Below are positions 1 through 11,500 of a stretch of DNA of 64,000 bases, piece by piece. The notes below the pieces were generated by a model. That model searched no databases, was not told the origin of the DNA, and saw only the letters and a list, made by a program, of their open reading frames with translations. The position numbers and the translations under genes are program-made. The DNA comes from Metaphire vulgaris (lineage: Eukaryota; Annelida; Clitellata; Crassiclitellata; Megascolecidae): contig CM030845.1 in NCBI GenBank assembly GCA_018105865.1, positions 10,267,390 through 10,331,389 of the forward strand. Reading direction: 5' to 3'. Within the stretch, counting starts at the first letter, position 1; every line of letters starts with the position of its first letter.

Positions 1-491
1 GAGACAGCTGTATGAAACATCTAGACAAAAATTTACAGCCTTAGTCATTGCCCACTTGAAGTCCATCAAGTGTTCTTTGACTTATAAACACTGTAATTCG
101 ATAATGTAAGTAAATTATATGGAGACTAAATATTTGAGATGCTTTTCTCAAATGAGATCAAATGCAAAATTTTGGTAGAAACATTGCACAGAGAGAGATA
201 GAAGCTGCAAGCGATGAAGCAGTTATTTTCAAAGTTCTATGCTCTTTAACTGCCAAGCAGAACACCCAAAGTACCATAACTCTCTCCCTCCCTCCCTCTT
301 TCTTTCTTTGGTCACCCACTAGCTAGTCACAGCAAGTACCAGTCACACGCTTGTGTAAAGCGTTGGCTGTGCACAGCACAATTGGATTTATCTGCATCAC
401 AGGTATTCACGTGCTACTGGGATAGAATGAACATCAATGCATAGCACTACAGTACTTGAGTAACAAGGCACATTATATAAAACACAATTTT

Positions 492-911
492 TTCGGGCTG
501 CGGAAATTAACTATTAATCTACCGATTAATAGTTAAAATTTTTAATCGATTAAATTTTCTTTAATCGATTAAATTTTCGATTAAAATTTAATATTTTTAT
601 ATTTTCTATTTTTTTTAAAATTGTTAATAGTTGGATTAATTATTAATAGTTTTTAGCTTCTTCTACACGTACTTACTTTTCCCCAGTATTATTATTCTAT
701 CGGAAAACGTTAATAGCATAGATTTTAATTTAAATCTATGGTTTAAACAAAATGGCGAGTAATAAGAGCGACAGTGTCAAAAATTTAAGAGACTTCTGGT
801 GGGAGATAGGGTTAGGGTAACCCTAACCCTAATTAATCGAGATTAATCGATTAATCAATTAAAAAAATTTCCGATTAATCGAACAAAAAAAATTTAATCA
901 TTACCAGCCCT
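492..911. mobile_element. Probable hAT-like non-autonomous element
   Basis: Ends are TTCGGGCTG on the left and CAGCCCT on the right, with similar inward sequence. Both ends are followed by ACAATTTT (484-491 and 912-919), a likely 8-bp target duplication, although a T run makes the exact left boundary uncertain. The interior is made of repeated ATTAATCGATTAA-type inverted motifs and a back-to-back telomere-like tract at 806-832. No coding capacity was seen. Confidence 0.5.
806..832. repeat. Head-to-head telomere-like repeats inside the element
   Basis: About two TTAGGG-type units run directly into two to three CCCTAA-type units, giving a short perfect palindrome of telomeric repeat. It lies inside the AT-rich element at 492-911, not at a chromosome end. 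Confidence 0.75.
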
Positions 912-1266
912 ACAATTTTTTTTAAAAGATTCATGAAATTTCATAGTCAGTCCCTACTCCAATACAGGGCAATAGGCTACATGCTAGCTCTGCTTCCAAT
1001 CAATTATTTGTCTGGCTACCTTGGTGACAGCTGCAAAGTAAATTAACTGAGTTTGGTTATATTAACATGGAACACCTATGACTGTCCTATGTACATCAGC
1101 ACATAAATTTGGACACAATAATTAAAAACATACTTCAGGTCAATTTAAATGTACGTCAGAGCCATTACTAATAAATCAACATTTATCCAAAAAGATGACT
1201 ACCATGAATCATTCAGAAATAGAAATATTATGATTTTATGCATGAAAGAAAATTAAACCAACGTAC

Positions 1267-2558
1267 CTCTTACTAACCAGGTGATGGTTGCTGCTAAGAC
1301 AGTGGCTGATTCATCGCCGACACCAACACCTTTAAGCACTGCTTGAGTAGCAAGAGTGCCAGTTATGCTGCTGGAAAATGCCTGCACACATATACACTGT
1401 ATAGTACACAGTATAGTTAGCAATTAGGTACATTATTTTAAAGCATTTAATAAGCAATTTTAAAGACATACTTCAAATAAACAACCTTAACAACTAATAG
1501 GTGTCAAAAACTCAATAACCTTGATCAGCATATTGCAAATCTACAATCAGGATAATTTTAAGAATGAAGGATTAAGCAGACATGAGTATCCAGGTACTAT
1601 GCAAATTGATCTAGTCATTTAAACATGATGGCAGGAAGATGGCAGAAGTGGCTACACGCTGGGCAGGCATGCTGTCAGAACAAGTTCAATCCCCGCGGAA
1701 GCCTTGCTCACTAGAGGGCGGTTGTAACATGAAATGAGGAGCTGCGTTCGCTGCGAAGTAAAGTGTGGGCCTACATGTTTGGCTGGCAACCTACTCTAGG
1801 TTAATGGCGTAAGCCACATGTGTTGCTGTATGTCTCGAAGATCAGAGATCAGCATTGGCCCCAAAGTTCGAATCCAGGCATGGGAAAACTTTACGTTTTA
1901 CTATGTAATACAAAAAAATTATCATAAACATTATCATAACTACCTGAATGGTATCCCAAATCTGATACTCCAGATAATCCTCGCTTACACTCTCTGGATA
2001 TCCTTGTGGCAGAAACACCGACTAAAACATAATGAAAATTATGCCAGCAATTAAATCAAAGGTGTAAGTCACTACAACAACATGCACCTTGAACTGTTTG
2101 CACTTAATTAATTTGTGCACTAATTGACCAACTCAGTCTGAGTCAATAACACCTGGTATTTCAGAAATGTAAGAAAATTCGACCACCAGTGGTCTATGAC
2201 CATCTGCTTGGTGGTTTGCAAGCAAAGCCTAAATTTGAAGATGAACTTTGAGTCTTTCAAACATTACCGCCACCCCTCTTTGTGCAAATTGTGCCCAAGT
2301 ATACAAGCTCAAGGCTTGAATTAAAATTAATTAAATATTAATTCTAATAATGACAGATTTTTATTATAAATGTGAAGGTATGTGCTGTGGAAATCTATGC
2401 ATTATATTAGGAATAAGTTGACACTAACAATAGGCCAACAACAGGCTTGATTTGGTCACTTTTTAGTGGCAAATACAACCACATGTGCTAGTGATTGGAG
2501 TTCCAAAAGACCATGGTGACAGAGCATATGATGCTCCCTAATTTTAAAAGAAAACAAT

Positions 2559-2625
<67 letters not shown>

Positions 2626-3561
2626 CACTTTTTGTGTATATATCTGAAATATGCCGTGTAGTCTTGTTTGACACGACCTTTATTAACTAATATACACACA
2701 AGTGTGCTGATCTTTGCATAAGGGCCCACAAACCGAGGCTTGCGCTTTCTCTCGGTACGCCTGGATGCCCTTGGTATTATGATATTGGCGCAATAATTTT
2801 TATTGATAAATTGATTACTCTGCAAATTCAGAATACCCTATAAGCGTCAATAACGCATGAAGTATTAAGGTTAATTCATATCGAGGTATTTGGGGGTTAA
2901 ACTTTACGTTGTGGATAGAGTCACGGATGCCGTGACTCTATCCATGTAGCTAGAGTCCCGTGAGTGCACTGATAGGCCGATTTTTAGTCTCGCGAGATTT
3001 CACGGACGTGGAGTGCCTTAATTGTGCTGTGACAATGGCAATGACTTGCGAGACCAAGTCCAAGGCACTAACCCACGAGGCCAAGACATTAGACCTCAAG
3101 ACCAAGGTCAAGGCTTCGAAAACCCTACCGCGAGGCAAAGACCAAGACCAACTCACTGGCTATCACGACTGCCGCTAGGCAAAGACCAAGACGTGCTCAC
3201 TTAAAGTATTAGCCAATGGGAGCACTCACGTGACTCTAACCCTGTGGATAAAGTCACGGAAGCCGTGACTATATCTATGCTGATAAAGTCACGACACTTT
3301 TCACGTGCTCACTTACAAGGTTTTAGCCAATGGGAGCACTCACGTGACTCTAACCCTGTGGATAAAGTCACGGCTTCCGTGACTCTATCCAGGACCTAAA
3401 CTTTAATATAAAAAACTCACCCTGAAAAACTGTGAAAGGGACTGGAATCTGTAGTTTCTATGGGCAGCGACGACTTCCACTCGCTGGTCATGGGTCGACA
3501 ACGCGTAAGAGTTGCTCAGATACGTCGATCCATAACGTTCGGTTCCGATAAGCCTCGACAT
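1267..3561 (-). CDS. RUSF1: RUSF1 (DUF647 / root UVB sensitive family) homologue, 5' part
   Basis: Three minus-strand exons join in phase: 3421-3561 (47 codons from ATG at 3561), 1944-2021 (26 codons) and 1267-1381 (38 codons plus one base). Exon 2 encodes FLPQGYPESVSEDYLEYQIW and exon 3 encodes TGTLATQAVLKGVGVGDESA, both hallmark blocks of the DUF647 family. Human RUSF1 has the matching FLPQGFPDSVSPDYLPYQLW and LSGSLATQAVLLGIGVG segments. Donors (GTGAGT, GTAGTT, GTACGT) and acceptors are canonical. The remaining exons, including the GTGMLGRI block, lie left of the window, so only about 111 residues are seen. The molecular role of animal RUSF1 is poorly known; plant relatives act in UV-B sensing and root development. 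The gene is head to head with MKS1. Intron 2 carries a SINE (1630-1906) and intron 1 a hairpin-rich repeat (2885-3395). Confidence 0.9.
1630..1906 (+). repeat. tRNA-derived SINE, copy A
   Basis: About 275 bp. The left part resembles a tRNA, with an A-box-like TGGCTACACGCTGGG and a B-box-like AAGTTCAATCC. The body carries ACTAGAGGGCGGTTGTAACAT and AGATCAGAGATCAGCA, and the element ends with CATGGGAAAACTTTACG. A second copy of almost the whole unit lies in the opposite orientation at 36986-37297. It sits in RUSF1 intron 2, antisense to the gene. Confidence 0.75.
2564..2624. repeat. (TA)n microsatellite
   Basis: About 30 uninterrupted TA units in RUSF1 intron 1. The open frames of alternating Tyr-Ile across it are artefacts. 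Confidence 0.95.
2885..3395. repeat. Hairpin-rich repeat block in RUSF1 intron 1
   Basis: Three palindromic units of the form GATAAAGTCACGG-n-CCGTGACT-TATC lie near 2913-2942, 3240-3277 and 3358-3390. A roughly 117-bp unit holding AGCCAATGGGAGCACTCACG followed by TGACTCTAACCCTGTGG occurs twice in tandem (about 3205 and 3320). CCAAT and CACGTG motifs recur. Between these, short GGCAAAGACCAAGAC-type repeats alternate. It ends about 25 bp from the exon 1 donor. Confidence 0.7.
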
Positions 3562-4461
3562 ATCACGATGGCGCTACATAAGTCAGTAATATTATTGAGC
3601 CCACGATAAATAGCCCCGTTCACGCTAACGCCGTGGCAGGAAACATGTGATCATCGGTGTTGCCACTCGGATGCTTTGGAAAACCCAACAGACAGCCTGC
3701 TAAAAAGTAAAAACCCCTCGGAAGGCTTGGAGGAATGATTGAAAAACCCCATTAAGGGTCAAATGAGTAAACAAGTAAGATCTCGTAAGTGTACATAGCG
3801 CTTATAGTTTGTTGTAAATTGGTAACTGCTTATTTTTAGGCGCTTAATCTTTCTTGAAATAACTATGGGCAAGGTGGATTGTCGGCCAGGCAAACGTCAG
3901 AGACTCAGAGTGTTATATAGTGTATACAGTATATCCATGAAGCGGCCGGGCAAGTTATTATAACCACGGAGAAAATGACTTTTGGAATAGGTAGGTTTTA
4001 ATATATTGAAGTTTGAGGAGATATAGAAAGATTTAAAGGAAATGAGGGTCCAAAGCTTGTTGTTTGACTGTGTCATAGGCTGCGGTGGAAGGCTGGAATT
4101 GAGTTCAAAGTTTTGGTGCTGCATATGACAAAGCGAGGTAGCAGATATTGAGAGATGACTGATTCAACGGGCGTGGAACAGTACAGATAAGATGAAAAGT
4201 GTGAGACGTCCAGTCCAGGAGGCTGATGCGTTAAAAGTTTTCACACGTAGATTAACAATCGAAAGGGATAACATAAAAGAGAGTGGTCCACATTGAAGCC
4301 AAAATCCAGACGGAGAAGACTTCAGAATAGGATAACACTCGTTACCAGTGTCTGCCTGAAATGAATCCAACACTGAACTGTGTTTAATCACTGCGTAGAA
4401 CAACGCCGCGCAATTTAAAAACGCGCCCGATTCCTCGCGTAACTAGGGTAGGTGCGTCAAA
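3562..4461. promoter_or_regulatory. Divergent intergenic region between RUSF1 and MKS1
   Basis: The two start codons point away from each other across about 900 bp, so both promoters should lie here, as in a bidirectional promoter. CpG dinucleotides are more common near both start codons than in the introns. No TATA box was identified with confidence. The middle (about 3765-4160) is a copy of a dispersed repeat, which must lie between or within the promoters. Confidence 0.5.
3765..4160 (+). repeat. Dispersed 'TATAGCGC' repeat, copy 1
   Basis: Begins AAGTAAGATCTCGTAAG, continues with ATAGCGCTTATAG and GGTAACTGCTTATTTTTAGG, then CAAAGTTTTGGTGCTGCATA. The same order of motifs occurs at 4711-5330, 40690-40800 and 54848-55015. 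No open frame is shared by the copies. It is unclassified. Confidence 0.65.
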
Positions 4462-7400
4462 ATGGCGGACGTGCATGAACCGAATTACGGAGCAGCGTAT
4501 TATCGGTCGCGCGATTCAATCGGAAACATTAGAATAAGGTAGATGAAACGAATTTATGCAGCGCAAATGCTCATGCTGCTTCTGCATCATGCTGCAAATA
4601 ATGCTTCCAGTATGTTATTATTGAGGTTAAAGGCGATTCTGTCAGTTGATTTGGTTGCACTTTCGGTGCATAGATACACTCAGACAATAAGTGCATAACA
4701 AACCATATATAAGTGAGTAAAATTTCGTTAGTTTCTATAGCGCTTTCAAATGCAGCACCGAAGTAGCTCCTTATGCCAAGGTTCTTAATCTTGGTATGAA
4801 GCAGCTATAGCCAAAGGTGGGGTCATTCATGCATGGTCATTTAATCCAAGAGGCCAGTGTGTTTGGGACATTGCAGATATGGAGATGATTTTTTAAAAAA
4901 AGAAATGATTTGAGTTTAGAAAGAAAAACTTGAGGAGCTGTTGCAAAAAGAGAAGGGAATTATGACCCAGAATTTGTTATTTGACCATGGTATAGGCAGC
5001 AGAGGGATGCTGGAATTTAGTTCCAAAGTTCTGGTGCAGCATATGCAAAAGTGTGGTTGCAAATTTTGAGAGATGATTGATTCAGAGGATGAAGAAGAGT
5101 TACGTGAGAGAGATCGATCAAGTAAATCGAGGATGTTGTGGGATTATCCAATTTCATAGGTAGACTGGTTTTAACATCTGAAGTGAGTTATAAGTCATCG
5201 ATATTATTTTATATTCAATACATTTGGCTATTTTCAGCCAGTGTGGTGATTTGAGTAATGGCGTAGTATTACAGAATTTAGGTGATTTGGTAACTGCACG
5301 AGCTAAGGCATATATATTTAATCATCGTAACGAATATTATGTGTGTGTATATAAAGTATTTATCTACTTAAATTGCTGGAGAACTTCAATGCAATGATTG
5401 CCTCAAAATCTATTAAAACATTGTTGTAGTCGGTGGTTGTACTGAAGTAAAAATGATTTATCCATTATTGATTTTAAGACATGTTTATAAGCAACCTTAT
5501 AATGCTAATAGACATTGACTAGTTAAAATATAATCTTTATGTTTGCTTGCTTCTAAAAAATCTTTGGGAAATGTCTGAAACTTATTCCTTCATCAATTGT
5601 TTTTTAACCAGTACACTAAAATGTATTGATACTAAAGAGACCTATTTGAGGAACGAGTCTTCTGCGTCCGTACATGCTGCGGTATGCGTTCAATTGCATC
5701 AAATAATGGCTCTCAATTCAAACGCTGATTTAATTTGTCACGATTTGTTTATATTGCAACAGACCTGTCTTTCGTTTTCTGCCATTTCTGCCACGACTAT
5801 GTCAATAATGATTATTTTGGGCATTGTCCCAATTTTTAAAATCAAAATCAAGTTTCCTTTGCCAGACTTTGAGTTATTATCATCCATCTACATTATTTTT
5901 CCAATATTCCTTTGTTCCTATTTTTGATAAATTAGGGTTCGTTTGGAGAAATCAGCAACAAGTACAAACATACCTCAGATACTGACAAAGAAAGTAGACA
6001 GTGATGTTGAACTTCAAACAGTAAGACAGAGTAAGACCTCTGATATAGATGATGGAGAAGAATATGAATTCCGCTGGCAGGAAAAAGTTTTCAGTCAGGT
6101 TTAAATCATTCTGCTGTTACATCTTAGTACATGAATCTTGTAAAGTATGAATGTGTGCTAATGCTGTACCAGGTATTCAAACTGTATCTAGTCCTATTAT
6201 GAACAGTGAGCTATTATTTGTTATAAATTTTGGATTTGCTAAATTTATTGATATTGCAGCTATTACTTATTGTATAGACTATTGCATAATAACTTTGCTA
6301 TTATTTGTGTTTGGACCAAATATTGATACTATTGGCCACCTTAAATTGTATGCTTGCTGCAGATTTTTCTGCTGTGATAACTGTTTTTGTTATTTCGAAC
6401 AAGAACTTCCAAAATTGAAGCTACCAATATTACTATTTTGCTTACATTTTGACTCTTCAGTCTATCATATGTGAGACACAACCCAGTTTTGTGGACTTGA
6501 AAATATTTGCAAGTTCTCTTTAAATCTTGTGGTGGAAAAGTCTAAATATGTATTGTATGCTTTGCAGAGAGAAATGGATTTGTACAGCACTGACCAAAAT
6601 TGCACTAATCCTCTGGCAAAAAAGTACCATCAGGACACTAGAAAGCTTCAGTCAGTTTGGCTTTTTCTTCCGAAGTAGCTTTTGAAATAATTATTTCTTT
6701 ATTTCTGGATAACTGTTTAGAAATGCAGTTCCTTCTAGATCTGACCTTCTAAGCACAGTTCAGAATAGAAAATAATGGAGGCCACCTGTTTCCACAGCCA
6801 AATGCCGCATTGCAGCAACAGCTTGTGGCATTACATGACATGCATTTCTTTTATATTTTAATGTTTATTTATTATATATATATTTTAATATGTATTTAAT
6901 ACTTATGTTTTACTAGTTATTTAATATTTAAATTTTAATATTTATTTAATATTATATTTCATTATTTATTTAATATTTTAATTTTATTATTTATTTAATG
7001 GTTTTAATTTATTTATGGTTTTTGAAATGATTGTTCTGCAAAGTTATAAAATGCTGACTATTTAATTTTTTAAATTCTGTTCAGGGAGATTGGTCGACCC
7101 ACACGGCGATTGTTCTCGTATATTGACCATGACTGTTTCACAAACAGCAGTCTGGTATTGACATTGATTATAATTCTTATCCAGATGTGTCTTAATATTT
7201 TTATATAGGCTAATTATTTTTAAGATATAAAGAAACTGATTGTTATCCATGCTGAAATAGAAGCTATAGAGAATGATGATATCTGATAGACCTGCAAATG
7301 ATGTGGATGCAAATCTGAAATAAGTTCTTCTGAGTTGAATATATAGCATGACTGTGAACTTGGAGGTTTCTTGGGTGCTTGGTTCCATAAACCGTACCAA

Positions 7401-8483
7401 TACCAACCTCATTTACTTTGTTCATCCATATTCAGCTTTGGTTTGCCATTTTGCGTGCTCACAAATTGTACAGACAAATAGATGAATAGTTGAATATTCA
7501 ACATAAAGTGATTTAAAGTGGCTTAGGAGGCATTACTGTCTGTGTGAAAACCACTAGGCATGCTAACAGGGTTTGAACCTGCTCCATCAGCCTGCCACTC
7601 CAACACATAACCCACTCTGCCATCTTCCACCCATTCATTAGGACCATGATTTGTTGTTTAATAGCTTTCAGTGGCGGTGGTGGCAACTGAGTAGCAGATT
7701 AATCCACTGAGTAAGCAGGCATATAGCATGAGAACACTGGCCCCATATCATATAACTTGCACCGGTCACCTGGCCAAGGGCCTTGAAATGGAGATCAGCA
7801 CCGCCCTAGAAGTCTGGAGAGCCTTCAGTTAGTAAATTCCACAATGAACATCTAACTTTGGTGTGTGGATATTAATTATATTGGTTGGCAGTTTGATATC
7901 CTATCTTCTTGATCCTCATGAATATTTGTGATATGCATTTTTCAATTCTTCTGATAGCTACAGTATGTTCTAGTTCATTTATTTCATACCGAGTATATTT
8001 ATTTATTTCAATAAGTAATGGAGTCAAAATTGGAGTCTGAATTTGAGTCTTTATGTTGCAATGTCTTTGCCTCAATATAAACAAGGCCTAGGTGTCAGAT
8101 CAATGTTGTTATATTATTTTATGGTTCATAAGACGTATTTTAAAAATTAGTATTTGCTGTATAAGGCATATATTACGTATGCACATGAGTTGCATTTTCA
8201 GGCCCCTTTCCCTGTCACACCCCTCCATTTTGAGGACCTCATGCATACATTCAAATTGGCTTACCCCCACCTTGTTTGGTACATCTGTAAACAGGGCTGG
8301 CAATTGATGGGAGAGGGTTTCTCCCTCCATACTCCCTCTAAACTCTGCTCTAAAAAGTACTGATAAGAGCTTTAATTACTGTACTTTGTCCACAAGGTTA
8401 ATCAGTTTATTCAATTCACAGTGAACATGCACTGATTGACCCACGGGGCCTGTATGACTTTGATAATTAAAACTAAGACTTTG

Positions 8484-8544
<61 letters not shown>

Positions 8545-11500
8545 GCACATTCAGTCGAGACCTTCCCCTCCCCTGTACGCATCCATACACAAAACTTCAT
8601 AAATCCAATAACCTCCCTTGCTGCATACGTAATATATGGATGGTCCATAATTATTTAGCTTCATCAGAAATTTACCAATTCGCCAACAGAAGAAGTAACA
8701 CCTTTGGCCGAAAAAATGGAAACTGTTCGACATCGGAGAGGAATGCTTTGTAAGAGGTTGTGAAATTATTAGTTTTCTTTGTCTTGCTGGTTTTTATAAT
8801 TTACAGAGGGTTTGTTATTTTGTAATAGTAGTATTAATAGTAGCAGTAGTAGTATTGGTAGTAGCAGCAGAAGTAGTGGTAATAGTTATATGAATAGTAA
8901 TAGCAGTATTAGTAGCATTGGCACCAGTAGTAGTAATAGTTATAGTAGTATATATATTATAGTCTTGTGTGCATGAAGCCCTTGCAGCAGGACTGTTTTT
9001 GTTGCATACAGTGAGAAGAAACTTATTCCTAAAACTAATATCGTCAGCTATGAACCAACCGAAGAAATGAAACGTTGCAACAGGCTTTTGAGCACTGGAG
9101 TTCAGACTATGTACATAATGGCCGACGTGTCACCTTCATTCAGGTCTGTCAATCTAATGAGCTGCGAAATGCAGACTGTGAATAGAAATATATGCATATA
9201 TCAGCTTCAAAATTTTTGTTTTTAGTTTTCTTTGTAGTTAGGCTCATACTTTGGCTTAATGTGGCAGACAGGATTTCATTTTAAAATGACATGTTGAAGA
9301 TGAGATTGGTTTCTTCTCTTTCTTTCTTTCTTGTTAGCAAATTCCACTTAGTGCAGTCCAAGAATTATTTCTGGTGAATTAATTTGGAAGTGATGAGAAA
9401 ATTTTTTCATGCATGCATTTAAAAATTTTAATATGATTATAGAGTTTCTTTCCGTTTTTCTATTTTATTTGATCATTTTGAGTTTGATATTCTGTCTTTT
9501 GATATTCTTGTTTGCCGATGGCCTAATAGATAATTATTCAATTTTCGTTGTATTTGACTGTGCAGAGTTGCGACTGAAGCAGATGAAGTTGTTCTTTGTA
9601 CAATCAGAATTGATGGGAATGGAGTGCTAAGCATTAATCCAGACTTCAATAAAGGCCGTAAAGCTTACAACACAGGAGTTTCACAAGCCATTGGCCCTGG
9701 GTGTGGTCAGTTTCTTGTCTCTTTTATTTTTGTTGTCAGATGTTGTCTTTTTGAATTATTGCTTTTCAGCTTTAACTATTTACACTGTTTAATATAAAAT
9801 AATTATCATCAAGCGTAGGACTAGACAGCATTTACTCAAATACCGAAACTGATAAGGAAGAGGCAGCACACAGACACAGACCAATATACACAGACACACA
9901 CACACACACAGCATTCTACTACTGTTAGACCTAATATATATTAGCCTCCTCCTTAAGTTCTTATTTTGAACATAATGTATTTTTAATCCAAGTTTTTTCA
10001 TGTCTTTATTTATTATTAATTGACATCCAGCCTTTGAAGGAATTACCAAACTCTTTCCATAAACGAATGCCCTTTCCTTTTGGAAGCTGATAATTATGTT
10101 GTTCTTCTTCCTCTCTGTGAGTTTGATTAAATTTTGATGGCTTTGCACCAGGTCAGCTAGCCAGTTGATACTTTTGCCAGATGGTTGACCTGAATTTGTC
10201 TTCTTCTATGTCACTTGCTGTGTCCATATCCCAGATGTCTCCTTGTTCAACTGTTTTTCTTGGTATTCTTCCAGATGTATTTGAGTAAATCATTGGTATT
10301 GAAGAGTTTTTATAGTGTTGTATTTATATGCATATATATATATATATGCATATATATATATATACTGTATTTAGGCTGTATTTAATTCGAAGTTGAGTAT
10401 AGTTATATTGTTGTAGACATCTATCAATACACAATTGAGCATACTTCCAGACAACTCTCAAGGTTTGTAGGCTTGATTTAATGATAGACTTGACTCACTG
10501 AAACTGAAACCAGTAGATGCATAGGCATTTAGGTTTCTGTGGTTGCCTAAATAGGTTTTCAATTTCCTTAAGGAGGTATTTCTTGTCTTTGTCTTTGTTG
10601 AATTAGTCATTGTTCTTGAAGCTTGGTCTTATCCAATTTGATACTTTCCGATTTTTATCCGTCTTAGTCCAGTTTTTGCCAAAAGTTAAGAAACATTTTG
10701 TTACATATAGGCCAAGCAAGACCTAACAGTTTACGTTAAGTTATTGTATAATTGTGTTATAAAAGGAAAACCAGTTAAGTCATTTGATCTTTTTAAACTT
10801 TCATGACAATACTACCTACTGACCATGCACCTTTGTCATAGAACACACACGCAAACGCACACACGCACACTACATGCAGTGAATCACTTCAAATTATATC
10901 AGCTGTGCCAGCCTTTCTCCATGTGGCAATTGTCCTCCAGTCCTGTTTGGACTTTACTCCAAATATAGGGTTGCCAACCGTCCTTTATTTCAAAGGACAG
11001 TTCTTTAATGCACCTCTGAGTCCTTGTCCTTTATTGCTTTTATAAAGGACCATGGTTTGTCCTTTATTTCAAAAATCAAGTCATGAAACCACACATTTCA
11101 ATTGAAATTTCGTTTTTTTGCTTGTCACCCCATTTCAGAAGGGAGATGACCTTTTTTGCTTGACATCGCATTTCAGAAGGAAGATGACCTTTTTTGCTTG
11201 ACATCGCATTTCAGAAGGAAGATGACCTTTTTTGCTTGACATCGCATTTCAGAAGGGAGATGACCTTTTTTGCTTGACATCGCATTTCAGAAGGAAGATG
11301 ACCTTTTTTGCTTGACATCGCATTTCAGAAGGAAGATGACCTTTTTTGCTTGTCACCGCACTTCAGAAAGAAGTTAACCCTTTTTTCTTCGGACCTGGTG
11401 ACACCAAGGTTTTTCCGCACCGGGTGTCCTTTATTGCAATTTGTCAAAGTTGACAACCTTTTCCAAATATGTTTGAACTACCTTGCTACTAGACATCTAA

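Larger units (their letters stand above)
1..1266. other. Left-edge intronic sequence of RUSF1 with a repeat element
   Basis: No exon could be recognised here. The next RUSF1 exon, expected to continue from the splice donor at 1266, was not found and probably lies left of the window. The stretch holds an AT-rich hAT-like element (492-911, listed separately) and otherwise unremarkable AT-rich sequence with a short CT-rich run near 283-310. Confidence 0.5.

Noticed and set aside
1630..1700. tRNA gene
   Set aside because: A- and B-box-like motifs are present here and at 7553, 32830 and 59545, but there is no acceptor-stem pairing or 3' terminator. They are SINE heads.
5547..5927. A 126-residue plus-strand open frame before MKS1 exon 2
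   Set aside because: It lies in MKS1 intron 1, ends before the acceptor at 5935, and has the composition of translated AT-rich intron.
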